Part shown: positions 6,226 through 12,845 of the stretch, piece by piece
How positions within the stretch are numbered: the stretch's first letter is position 1
Layout of the letters: every line of letters starts with the position of its first letter
NCBI GenBank assembly: GCA_017447005.1
Contig: JAFSOM010000555.1
Coordinates: forward strand, 1-13,006
From: Oscillibacter sp.
GTDB lineage: Bacteria > Bacillota > Clostridia > Oscillospirales > Oscillospiraceae
Length of the DNA: 13,006 nucleotides
Reading direction: 5' to 3'
The notes under the pieces: generated by a model
Seen by the model: the letters and a program-made list of their open reading frames with translations, nothing else
The model's database searches: none
Told to the model about the DNA's origin: nothing
Made by a program: the position numbers and the translations under genes

Positions 6226-7054
6226 ACGCGATAGCGCCCCCTCTCCCTGCGCTGTCGACCTTCCACGTAAGCGTTCTTCTCCTGATGACGAAGTCGGCAT
6301 TGACGACCTCAACTTCCTCAAATTTCATACACTTTAATGTTACGGTGACATGATATTTCAGACGTTGCGCAATATCCGAATCATCCCGGGGATTTTTTAC
6401 ATTCACGAACTCCGCTTTGACGGAGTAATCCGTCGGATTCATCGTCACTTTCGTTTCCACCTGTTTAAAAAGGTTGGAAATTTTACTGTATTCATCCTTG
6501 TCATGAAGGGTTTGATTTGCTTTTTGCGGATATGTTATGGTCAGCGTTTTCGTTTGCGGCGTTGTCGCGCCCTTGTCTATCGCCCGTACCATTTCAAGGA
6601 ATGTCTCCTGAATAAAGTTTATATCTTCCAATAGCCCGTAGTACAAGGGAAAAGCAACATCCCATGTTCTATCCGCCTCATGATACGCGGAATATACATA
6701 ACCAAGTTCAACTGTGATTGGGGTTGAATCGCGGTCAATTTTCCATGCCGAGTCCGGGGGTAACTCCGAGAACTTTTGCCAGTAATACGCCCAGTTAAAA
6801 GAGGCGTCGTCGGCGCCGGGCACATGAATCTCAAACGGCATTTGCACCGCCGCCTCGCGGCAAAACAGTCTTGCGGCGGAGGTGACGCTCAAATAGGCCT
6901 GTTCCTCCTCATGTTGCATATACGCGTTTTGCGCGGCGGTCAAGGAGCCTTCGACCATCGTGAAGCTAAAAAGCGCGGCAATCAGGAATATCGCCAGCGC
7001 GAACGCCGCCGACGCGCCCCGCTCTTGACGTAACTTTCGCGTAAAGTCCCGCAT
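6212..7054 (-). CDS. PilX/GspK-like or TadE-like membrane-anchored pilus-associated protein, 280 residues
   Basis: Member of the pilin-like cluster. The ATG at 7054 has AAAGGAG 5 nt upstream and is chosen over the ATG at 7084, which has a poorer site. The start MRDFTRKLRQERGASAAFALAIFLIAALFSF shows a basic leader, Arg-Gly and a hydrophobic helix, but Glu +5 is missing. Loss of Glu5 is typical of the tip subunits GspK/PilX, whose N-termini read RGxALxxxLLLL. TadE/TadG-like proteins also start with RGAxxxEFAL. Residues after ~45 form a long soluble domain (EEEQAYLSVTSAARLFCREAA, then several Thr/Val-rich segments) without a family I know. The gene starts 45 bases after the stop of the 7100-10120 gene and overlaps the next gene by 14. 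Its exact class is open. Confidence 0.6.
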   Translation of the reverse strand: MRDFTRKLRQERGASAAFALAIFLIAALFSFTMVEGSLTAAQNAYMQHEEEQAYLSVTSAARLFCREAAVQMPFEIHVPGADDASFNWAYYWQKFSELPPDSAWKIDRDSTPITVELGYVYSAYHEADRTWDVAFPLYYGLLEDINFIQETFLEMVRAIDKGATTPQTKTLTITYPQKANQTLHDKDEYSKISNLFKQVETKVTMNPTDYSVKAEFVNVKNPRDDSDIAQRLKYHVTVTLKCMKFEEVEVVNADFVIRRRTLTWKVDSAGRGGAIAYGET

Positions 7055-7099
7055 ACGCGCTCCTTTCTCCGTCCGCGCTTCCATGCGTCCCCGACATTA

Positions 7100-10000
7100 C
7101 TATCCGTTCCAGTTCGACGGCAATTCATTTTCCGGATTTTCTTTCGGCGTCCAACCGTATAGCGCCTCGTCGCTGTCCGGGTCTATGGTTCCCTCATCCG
7201 CGTTTGCGACGCTTGGCGCGGATTCCGTCGGCGAATCGCCGTTATCGTTACCGCCAATTTCGTCGCCGCTGTCGTTATCTTCGATTGCGCCGCCGCTACC
7301 GTCGCCGTCGATTGCGCCGCCGCTGTCGTCGCTGTCGATTGCGTCGCCGCTACTGTTGCCGTCGATTGCGCCGCCGCTACCGTCGCCGTCGATTGCGTCG
7401 CCGCTGTCGTCACCGTCGATTGCGTCGCCGCTGTTGTCGCCGTCGATTGCGTCGCCGCTACTGTCGCCGTCGATTGCGTCGTCGTTACCGTTGCCGTCGA
7501 TTGCGTCGTCGTTACCGTTGCCGTCGATTGCGTCGTCGCTATTGTCGCTGTCGATTGCGTCGCCGCTACTGTCGCCGCCGATTGCGTCGCCGCTATCCTC
7601 CCATGTCTGACCGTCCGCCCATGCTGATTCCGGTTTCCAGTCGCCGTGATAGACCTGTACGCCGTCGACCGTCAGACGGGGATAGGCATAATCGCGCAAA
7701 CCCTGCTTTGTCAGATTATAGGGGCGCGTAACTGTTTCGCCGTCTGTCCAGCTTGCGAATTTGCTGTCCGCGCCGCCGAACGCCGCTTTGACATCCGTAT
7801 TATCATAATACCACGGCGTTGAGAACGTTTCCGGCCCCCATGAATCCGTTATCTTTTCGGCTACCTCTTCCTGATTGTCCCACTTGGCTATGTCGTAATT
7901 GATATATCCCGTCCTGTTATCGTTGAGCGCGGAGACGCTGTAACAGCATTTCACGCTGTCGACGACGCCGTTGACCAGTCCGCAGGCGCAGTTACCGGAC
8001 GCCGCGCCGGAATACTGGAAGCCCGCCGCGTAACTGTTCGACGCCGTGACGGAAGCGTTTCCGTCCGTACCGCCGACGAATCCTCCGGTGTCCGCGCCGT
8101 AGAGATAGCCGCCCGTATAACAGCAGTCAATCTTGACCTTTACGCCGTCCGCCATGCCCACGAGGCCTCCGGCGTGACATCCCGCGCCCCACGCGTCCGT
8201 GTCCTTACGCAGTCCCGCTTTGACGACCGCGGACGCGAAACTGTTGGTGATTTTGAGCGTTTTTCCGTCTTTCGCCGCCGTCGCCAGACCGATAAGGCCT
8301 CCGGCGCATTGATTTTCGCCCGCGCCTGTGGTAAGCCATGACATTCCGGTTTCCGGCGTCTCGCCCGCGTCTTTCGCCCGACTGATAAGCGTCCCGGTTT
8401 CGTCGCCGGAAGTCATGTACAGGGCGCACTTGTCAATGATAACGCCGCTTCCCATGGACAGCGTGCCCGCAAGGCCTCCGGCGCTTTGCGTTACGCCGTT
8501 GACGCCTTGAATCACGGGGTCTACAAGCGTCAGATTGGTTATCGCGTTGCCGCTGAACGTTCCGAACAGTCCCGCGTTCGTCGCGTAATTCGTCATCCGG
8601 CTGGGAACCGAGGCCGTATTGTCATAGTTGACCGTCAGATGATAAATCGCGTGTCCGCCGCCGTCGTAGGACATCAGTTTTTCGTTCGTGACGGGCAGAA
8701 ACGTTTTGTTTTCGTAAGTTTTCGCCCACTTTTGATAATCTTCCGTTACGCCGTCGGGGTAATGCGCGTCAACAAAGGTAATATCTTGCGTCTGTTTCGC
8801 GTGAATTTCGGAAACTCTGGAATCCTCCGTAGCCGCCGCTCTCCCGACGCCGGAAACGCCCGCGTCAAGGTTTTGCAAATGCCGTCCGCAGGCGATTGCG
8901 ACGTTTAACACGCCGCCGTTCAACGCCGCGGTGTCGGCGTCGGCGAAAAGACTGTTGACCGTTTCGATAACGTTGGATTCGGTTTCGTGAACGCCGCAGG
9001 AGGCGGAGAGCGTGAGCTTTAAATTTTCGCCGGGTATCAGTCCGTGGTCATATAAAAAATCCTTCCATGTTGCGGGGTTGTCGGGATTTTCTTTCGCCCT
9101 TACGCTTTGATTGGCGCCGCCCGTGCCGTCGCCCAACGCGTCCAGAACGAACGTAGCGACATTGTCTCCAAACCACGTGTTTGCGGCGTTTAGCGGCTTT
9201 TCCATCAATTCAGCGGTCTTCCCGCTGGTTTCGCCCTCGACTTTCAGCGTAAATTCAACGGGACATGTCGTGTATTCGGCGTCGTTGGGAATGACGCATT
9301 TGACGCGCACGGATAATTTCTCGGCGTTTTGTATCTCCGCAATTTCGCACCGGAAACGGTCATAGCGCGTACTGGTCAGGACTCTCGAACTTTGGCTGTC
9401 GCTGCCGTAATAGCCCACATAGCCGTTGAGTTCGTCTACACGGCGCTTTCGCCCGTCGTCTTGGTCTCCGTAACGCGCCGCGACGCTCTGAACGGATTCC
9501 TTTGTGACGGACGCGCCGTCATACCGGAGCAGTTCTTCAAAGGATTCCTTTCCGGCGTCCTCATTCTTTGCGAAGAAAATCTTGTAAACGGTCGGACGCG
9601 CAAAGTAATACTCGGTTCCCATGTCCTTTTCGGCGGGCTTTTCAACGTCCATGCCGGGCGTGAACAGGATAAGCCAATAGCCGTTGTTCAAACCCGCGCT
9701 TAACGCGGCGGATAAGCCGTCCGCAGGGAATAAAAGTTTTTTCAGTTCTCCGAACGCGGGGTCATCCCGATTGTCGTCCGCTTGATAGAGCGCGTACTTA
9801 GACGGCGTGAAGAGGTCGCGCTTTTTTATTTGAATCAGCCATACGGGGCGGTTTTCGTCCGTAAAGTCGTCGAAACTCCGTTGCAAGAGCGCGGTATTGC
9901 CGCTTGCCTCCAATCCCTGAAGGTTACGGGAGAGCGCGAGAAAAATCTGCTCGGCCTGACGGTCCATGGCGGTCTGACGGCTGTTCCGAATCATGTCGGC

Positions 10001-10120
10001 GGCGTTGACAAAGCTCACTGTCAGCAACGTGGCGGCGATTGCCGTAACCATAAGCATTTCCGGCAGACTGAACGCGTCGGAATTTATGCCGTTGCGCGAC
10101 GCCTTTCGTATTGTGTTCAT
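7100..10120 (-). CDS. Giant pilin-like adhesin: prepilin leader, GLUG repeats and Asp-rich nonapeptide array (1006 residues)
   Basis: Predicted surface-exposed filament component or adhesin. The N-terminus MNTIRKASRNGINSDAFSLPEMLMVTAIAATLLTVSF carries a prepilin motif A|FSLPE: Phe +1 and Glu +5 are canonical, but -1 is Ala rather than Gly. The soluble part is about eight times longer than a usual pilin. Residues ~520-720 hold several GLUG-type repeats, such as AGGLAGTL, AGGLIGLA, AGGLVGMADGVKVKIDCCYTG, TGGFVGG and ACGLVNGV; GLUG repeats occur in Gram-positive surface and IgA-protease-like proteins. Residues 848-955 are twelve 9-residue repeats of the type DGDxSGDAI. The end DSDEALYGWTPKENPENELPSNWNG contains no LPxTG sorting site, so anchoring is presumably by the N-terminal helix. 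The ribosome site is weak (TTGGA near the ATG), and an in-frame stop 27 bases upstream makes this the only ATG. It is the first gene of the cluster, behind a promoter at 10266-10294. Confidence 0.75.
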   Translation of the reverse strand: MNTIRKASRNGINSDAFSLPEMLMVTAIAATLLTVSFVNAADMIRNSRQTAMDRQAEQIFLALSRNLQGLEASGNTALLQRSFDDFTDENRPVWLIQIKKRDLFTPSKYALYQADDNRDDPAFGELKKLLFPADGLSAALSAGLNNGYWLILFTPGMDVEKPAEKDMGTEYYFARPTVYKIFFAKNEDAGKESFEELLRYDGASVTKESVQSVAARYGDQDDGRKRRVDELNGYVGYYGSDSQSSRVLTSTRYDRFRCEIAEIQNAEKLSVRVKCVIPNDAEYTTCPVEFTLKVEGETSGKTAELMEKPLNAANTWFGDNVATFVLDALGDGTGGANQSVRAKENPDNPATWKDFLYDHGLIPGENLKLTLSASCGVHETESNVIETVNSLFADADTAALNGGVLNVAIACGRHLQNLDAGVSGVGRAAATEDSRVSEIHAKQTQDITFVDAHYPDGVTEDYQKWAKTYENKTFLPVTNEKLMSYDGGGHAIYHLTVNYDNTASVPSRMTNYATNAGLFGTFSGNAITNLTLVDPVIQGVNGVTQSAGGLAGTLSMGSGVIIDKCALYMTSGDETGTLISRAKDAGETPETGMSWLTTGAGENQCAGGLIGLATAAKDGKTLKITNSFASAVVKAGLRKDTDAWGAGCHAGGLVGMADGVKVKIDCCYTGGYLYGADTGGFVGGTDGNASVTASNSYAAGFQYSGAASGNCACGLVNGVVDSVKCCYSVSALNDNRTGYINYDIAKWDNQEEVAEKITDSWGPETFSTPWYYDNTDVKAAFGGADSKFASWTDGETVTRPYNLTKQGLRDYAYPRLTVDGVQVYHGDWKPESAWADGQTWEDSGDAIGGDSSGDAIDSDNSDDAIDGNGNDDAIDGNGNDDAIDGDSSGDAIDGDNSGDAIDGDDSGDAIDGDGSGGAIDGNSSGDAIDSDDSGGAIDGDGSGGAIEDNDSGDEIGGNDNGDSPTESAPSVANADEGTIDPDSDEALYGWTPKENPENELPSNWNG
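7256..7579 (-). repeat. Twelve 27-bp coding repeats (Asp/Gly/Ser nonapeptides)
   Basis: An array inside the 7100-10120 gene encodes residues 848-955 as twelve imperfect 9-residue units. The Ile position is invariant, Ala precedes it in eleven units, Asp or Gly fills -2 in most, and Asp/Gly/Asn fill the front. Partial units extend both ends (7580-7597 and about 7232-7255). The plus strand reads as alternating gattgcgtcgccgct-type words. Opposite-frame ORFs over the array (Ser-Pro-Ile-rich and Arg-rich) are side effects of the repetition. Copy number is likely variable between strains. Confidence 0.9.
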
Positions 10121-10265
10121 ATGTCCAAGCGCGCCGCGTTCCGTTGGTCAGGGAAGAGCGCGGACAACGTCCTTTCTGGTGAAATGATGGCGGATAGGAT
10201 GGAATGGAAGGCCGTTACGGGCGCGGATTCGCGCTTTTTGGCGATAACGCCCCATATTTATAATA

Positions 10266-10294
10266 ATTATAGCGCTCCGGGCGCAATTCCGCAA
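10266..10294 (-). promoter_or_regulatory. Sigma-A-like promoter of the pilin-like cluster
   Basis: The minus strand has TTGCGG (10289-10294), a 17-base spacer, and a perfect TATAAT (10266-10271). Initiation near 10259 gives a leader of ~139 nt before the ATG at 10120. The leader is GC-rich, and I see no c-di-GMP riboswitch core in it. Confidence 0.7.
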
Positions 10295-10360
10295 GGGGCT
10301 TTCCGGCAAAAGTTTGTAAAAACGCGCCAATCACCCCCTCTTCCGTTTTCGGGGGCAAAG

Positions 10361-10389
10361 TTTATAACACGATTTACGGCGTCCGTCGA
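10361..10389 (-). promoter_or_regulatory. Possible second, weaker promoter upstream of the pilin-like cluster
   Basis: TCGACG (10384-10389), 17 bases, then TATAAA (10361-10366) preceded by TG-n, on the minus strand. It lies just beyond the serpin hairpin. A CCCCC/GGGGG stem (10334-10338/10351-10355) separates it from the stronger promoter. Confidence 0.3.
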
Positions 10390-10397
10390 CATAACGA

Positions 10398-10433
10398 ACC
10401 GCCCGCGTCGAAAAGCTGTCCGGCGCGGGCGGT
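10398..10433 (-). terminator. Hairpin downstream of the serpin gene
   Basis: ACCGCCCGCG (10398-10407) pairs perfectly with CGCGGGCGGT (10424-10433) around a 16-nt loop, about 56 bases after the serpin stop. On the minus strand it is followed by TTCGTTATG, a weak T-tract, so termination may be partial and the pilin cluster could receive read-through. Confidence 0.5.
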
Positions 10434-10489
10434 CGTATATGATGGAAGTTTCCCTCCGTCGCCTGACGGGAAAGGACGCGGCAAGCGGT

Positions 10490-12007
10490 TTACGCGGCAA
10501 TCGGCGTCTGCACCGCGCCGACAAACAACGGAAGATTCTCCGTCGCGGTCACGGCGAACAGGAACGGGCGGTCAAGCGTGAAATTGACTTTCGGCGGCTG
10601 TTCCATCATGGCGGTCGCTTCGGCCATCATGACCGTAAAGGCGGCGGCCTCACAGCCTTCTTCGTCAATCTTGACCCGCGCCGCGTGTTTCGCCTGTCCG
10701 ATGACAATCTTTTCCGCGTCGGTCGTCATGGGCGAGAAGTTGGACGCGGCGCTGTTGAATACGTCGGTAATGCCTAACGCCTTCAATCCGGCGATAAGGT
10801 TCAAGTCGGCGGAAACGTCGAATTTCGGAAGGGAGAGGGTAATATCGGCGCGGGAAATGTTGACATACTTCTCCGGCGCGGCGAGAAAGTCCATGACGGC
10901 GTTGTTTTCCAGCAAATCCGCCGGAGTTTTGTCCTTATCGGGGAGGATGAGCCACATACCGCTGTCGCGCAGATACTTATAGACAGCGGTAAAGCCTTTG
11001 CCCTGATAGTAAGCGCCCGTAAACGTCTGACGCATAAACGGCGCTTTCCGGTCGCCGTCAGCGGCGTGGAAGGTATCGGTTTTTGTGGCGGCTTCGTTGA
11101 ATTTGTCATGCCAGTTCGCCTTAAAGTAAATGGTCGTGGCAAGCGCGAGCAGGGTTTCCGGGGACATGCTCACGCCGCCGGCCTGTTGCGAGAGCAAGCC
11201 GCGTGTCTGTTCGTTGAGCCACGTTTGCAGGGCGGCGTCGAACTCCTTGGAACCCATTTTCCCGGAATAGGAGGAGGCGTAAAAGCTCTCGGAGATTTTT
11301 TTCAGCGTGTCGGCGTTGAAACGCACGCTCTGATTCAGCCAAATCGAACTTCCCAAAAGCGTCGTGGAAGCGCCGTCGTCGGTGTAGAGGGCGTTCCAGA
11401 TACGGTTCGCCTGCGTGCGGAGGGCGTCGGCGCTTTTGGCGTCCAGCAACTTGAGAATCTGTTTTTGACTGTTCCCGGCGGTCAGATTGGACAGCATGGC
11501 AAGGGCCATATAAATATTGAGCGGGGAATAGACGCGGTTTTCCTTACCGCTCAAAAACTGCCGGGCGCTGTCGCGGAAAAAGGCGTTGAGCGGCGCGACT
11601 TCCTCCGCCGTCAAGTCCGGGCGGGCGCTGACAACCGCCGTCCATTTTTCGTAAGCCTTGAAATACGCTTCGCTGTCAAACGAGCCGTTGGCGCTGATGT
11701 AGTCCTCTTCGTTCGGAAACGGGGCCGTCGTGGGGTAAACGGCCTTGGCGATTTCGTTGGAAACCGCCTTGACGGACGGCGTAACGGCCTTCTTTTTCGT
11801 GTGGAACAGGGACGCGAAGAAAGGAAGGGATTCCGGCTCCTTATCGGCGTCGCTCTGTCCGATATTCGCGCTCAGTTCCGCCGGGGCGTTATCTTGCGCG
11901 TCGAACCCCGCCGGACTGTCGTTTTCCGCGGGCGCGCCGCCGCAGCCTATCAGGGTTAATCCCATTGCCGCCGCCATGAGCAGAGAACAAAAACGTTTTA
12001 TTGTCAT
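10490..12007 (-). CDS. Serpin-family serine protease inhibitor, lipoprotein (505 residues)
   Basis: Predicted surface-anchored inhibitor that traps target proteases by insertion of its cleaved reactive loop. Residues 1-22 are a lipoprotein signal (MTIKRFCSLLMAAAMGLTLIGC, lipidated Cys22). A low-complexity acidic linker and spacer run to ~135. The serpin fold covers ~140-505, with ENRVYSPLNIYMALAMLSNLTAGN (helix B/C region), LLALATTIYFKANWHDKF (strand 3A) and the C-terminal LFVGAVQTP (strand 5B). The hinge EEGCEAAAFT (449-458) matches the Ala-rich hinge of inhibitory serpins, except that P14 is Cys instead of Thr/Ser. The loop then reads VMMAEATAMMEQPP. Counting 17 residues from the hinge Glu puts Thr465 at P1, but the loop is ~3 residues longer than usual, so Met467 or Met468 are alternatives. 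AGGAGG lies 8 nt before the ATG. It has its own promoter (12108-12137). Confidence 0.92.
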   Translation of the reverse strand: MTIKRFCSLLMAAAMGLTLIGCGGAPAENDSPAGFDAQDNAPAELSANIGQSDADKEPESLPFFASLFHTKKKAVTPSVKAVSNEIAKAVYPTTAPFPNEEDYISANGSFDSEAYFKAYEKWTAVVSARPDLTAEEVAPLNAFFRDSARQFLSGKENRVYSPLNIYMALAMLSNLTAGNSQKQILKLLDAKSADALRTQANRIWNALYTDDGASTTLLGSSIWLNQSVRFNADTLKKISESFYASSYSGKMGSKEFDAALQTWLNEQTRGLLSQQAGGVSMSPETLLALATTIYFKANWHDKFNEAATKTDTFHAADGDRKAPFMRQTFTGAYYQGKGFTAVYKYLRDSGMWLILPDKDKTPADLLENNAVMDFLAAPEKYVNISRADITLSLPKFDVSADLNLIAGLKALGITDVFNSAASNFSPMTTDAEKIVIGQAKHAARVKIDEEGCEAAAFTVMMAEATAMMEQPPKVNFTLDRPFLFAVTATENLPLFVGAVQTPIAA

Positions 12008-12107
12008 ATTCCTGACCTCCTGACCTGTTTTTCAGAGACGAATGTTTGTTTTCGTATGCTTAGACGTTCGCCGGGAATGAAAAGTTCCCGCGCCCGGTGA
12101 CGTTGTC

Positions 12108-12137
12108 AGTATACCATACTTTACCCCATACAGGCAA
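12108..12137 (-). promoter_or_regulatory. Probable serpin promoter
   Basis: On the minus strand TATACT (12108-12113) is preceded by TG-n (extended -10), with TTGCCT (12132-12137) 18 bases upstream. Initiation near 12101 gives a ~94-nt leader containing a small hairpin, CGGGAA (12072-12077) with TTCCCG (12085-12090). The -10 region overlaps one arm of a 10-bp inverted repeat. Confidence 0.55.
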
Positions 12138-12172
12138 GGAGTTTTTCTCGTGCGTATACATAAAAGTATGGT
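12113..12172. promoter_or_regulatory. Ten-bp inverted repeat flanking the serpin promoter (possible operator pair)
   Basis: ACCATACTTT (12113-12122) and its exact complement AAAGTATGGT (12163-12172) are 50 bases apart, close to five helical turns. Each arm lies beside a GTATAC hexamer. One arm covers the extended -10 of the serpin promoter and the other lies upstream of the -35. This is the layout of a two-site operator. No regulator gene is visible nearby. Confidence 0.4.
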
Positions 12173-12229
12173 GTAGCAATCGTTAGCAAGTTGCGGTTTC
12201 CGCCGCGCCAACGAAAACTTTACGCATAC

Positions 12230-12417
12230 TATATAAAAGGCGGGCGCACGGCTTCTTGTCAAGTCGCCCGCGCCGGACGCCCCCGGATAAGGCGAGCCGT
12301 CCGGCGTCAACGCGTCTGCGCGGACTGCGGCGCGGAGGCGTCATACATCGACGAAATGAATTGCGCGAAACATCCGGTTTTCGGGGGCTGGCCTCTCCGT
12401 TTTGACCGAAGTGAGGC
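12230..12417 (-). ncRNA. Candidate small RNA of about 190 nt ending in a hairpin plus T-run
   Basis: No credible protein lies here. A weak promoter reads GTGAAA (12447-12452), 17 bases, TAAAAT (12424-12429). Transcription from ~12417 would give a GGCCTC/GAGGCC stem (12413-12418/12390-12395), a 9-bp perfect stem CGCCGGACG/CGTCCGGCG (12271-12279/12298-12306), and a final stem (12240-12246/12265-12271) followed by CTTTTATAT. A further pairing is possible between GCCCCC near 12387 and GGGGGC near 12280-12285. I do not recognise 6S, SRP, RNase P or tmRNA cores. The hairpins and T-run are observed; that they form an RNA gene is inference. Confidence 0.35.
12231..12271 (-). terminator. Terminator-like hairpin between the tRNA and the serpin gene
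   Basis: GCGGGCG (12240-12246) and CGCCCGC (12265-12271) form a 7-bp stem. On the minus strand C and TTTT then ATAT follow directly (12239-12231). It implies a minus-strand transcript entering from the right that is not the serpin mRNA, because the serpin promoter lies beyond it. Confidence 0.5.
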
Positions 12418-12480
12418 CTTGTCATTTTAAACGAAAATTACCTCTTTTTCACGTTTTTTGTTCGTCAAAAAGACGGATTC

Positions 12481-12546
12481 TCCCCGAAAAGATTTTGGGG
12501 ATGAATCCCGCGCCTTGCGTTCGCGGGAAGACGGATAGGCTATCCG
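12481..12546. repeat. Cluster of three dyads in the non-coding stretch
   Basis: Within 66 bases there are TCCCC/GGGGA (12481-12485/12497-12501), TCCCGCG/CGCGGGA (12506-12512/12522-12528) and the 15-bp palindrome CGGATAGGCTATCCG (12532-12546). The surrounding 12430-12650 is AT-rich, with recurring TTTTTC(A/G)CG and GTCAAAAA words. I see no gene in it. Confidence 0.6.
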
Positions 12547-12649
12547 GAATCTTTTACCCGCGGCGTCTTAATTTGTCACGCGAATTTTTCACGAAAACCG
12601 GGTTCCGCTTTTACAAAGTTTTTCGCGTCAAAAACATGGATTTTTACGC

Positions 12650-12686
12650 AAAAAAACAACTTTCCCCCGGTGGAAACCGAGGAAAA
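12650..12686 (-). terminator. Rho-independent terminator of the tRNA gene
   Basis: Positions 12676-12686 pair with 12661-12671 over a GGAA loop (UUCC on the transcribed strand). The 11-bp stem includes two G-U pairs. GTTG and seven T follow on the minus strand (12656-12650). It lies 28 bases after the tRNA CCA end. Confidence 0.8.
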
Positions 12687-12713
12687 GCTGCAAGCGTCTT
12701 TTCGCCGACGCCG

Positions 12714-12790
12714 TGGCACGCCATGAGGGATTCGAACCCCCGGCCTTCTGGTCCGTAGCCAGACGCTCTATCCAGCTGAGCTAATGGCGC
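12714..12790 (-). tRNA. tRNA-Arg, anticodon ACG
   Basis: The 77-nt cloverleaf on the minus strand includes an encoded CCA. The acceptor GCGCCAT pairs with ATGGCGT (G1-U72 wobble). The D stem is GCTC/GAGC with loop AGCTGGATA. The anticodon stem TCTGG/CCAGA encloses CTACGGA, giving anticodon ACG (read as inosine-CG after deamination, decoding CGU/CGC/CGA). A 5-nt variable loop follows, then the T arm GGGGG-TTCGAAT-CCCTC. Discriminator G and CCA end at 12714. It has its own promoter and terminator. Confidence 0.97.
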
Positions 12791-12816
12791 ATTCCGATTG
12801 ATTCAGAACGTTGTTC

Positions 12817-12845
12817 ATTATAGCACATCGGAAAACAAAATGCAA
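12817..12845 (-). promoter_or_regulatory. Promoter of tRNA-Arg
   Basis: The minus strand has TTGCAT (12840-12845), 17 bases, and a perfect TATAAT (12817-12822) preceded by TG-n. The start falls near 12810, about 20 bases before the tRNA. The -35 sits inside a 16-bp perfect palindrome, AAAATGCAAGCATTTT (12837-12852). Confidence 0.8.

Noticed and set aside
6212..7084. Longer start (ATG at 7084) for the PilX/TadE-like gene
   Set aside because: The ATG at 7054 has a better ribosome site (AAAGGAG at 5 nt) and gives a leader of normal length before the hydrophobic helix.
7083..7731. Plus-strand Ser-Pro-Ile-rich and Arg-rich ORFs
   Set aside because: Reverse-strand readings of the 27-bp coding repeat array in the 1006-residue gene.
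10121..10259. c-di-GMP riboswitch in the leader of the pilin cluster
   Set aside because: Expected for Clostridial pili, but the conserved core and tetraloop receptor sequences are not present in this leader.
12191..12430. Plus-strand ORF with a CADCGAEASYIDEMNCAKHP segment
   Set aside because: TTG start without a ribosome site, lies over the hairpin-rich candidate RNA, and matches no family I know despite the Cys pairs.
12402..12758. Plus-strand ORF of 118 codons ending HAMRDSNPRPSGP
   Set aside because: Its end is the antisense of tRNA-Arg, which produces this familiar false peptide; the rest is AT-rich non-coding DNA with no ribosome site.
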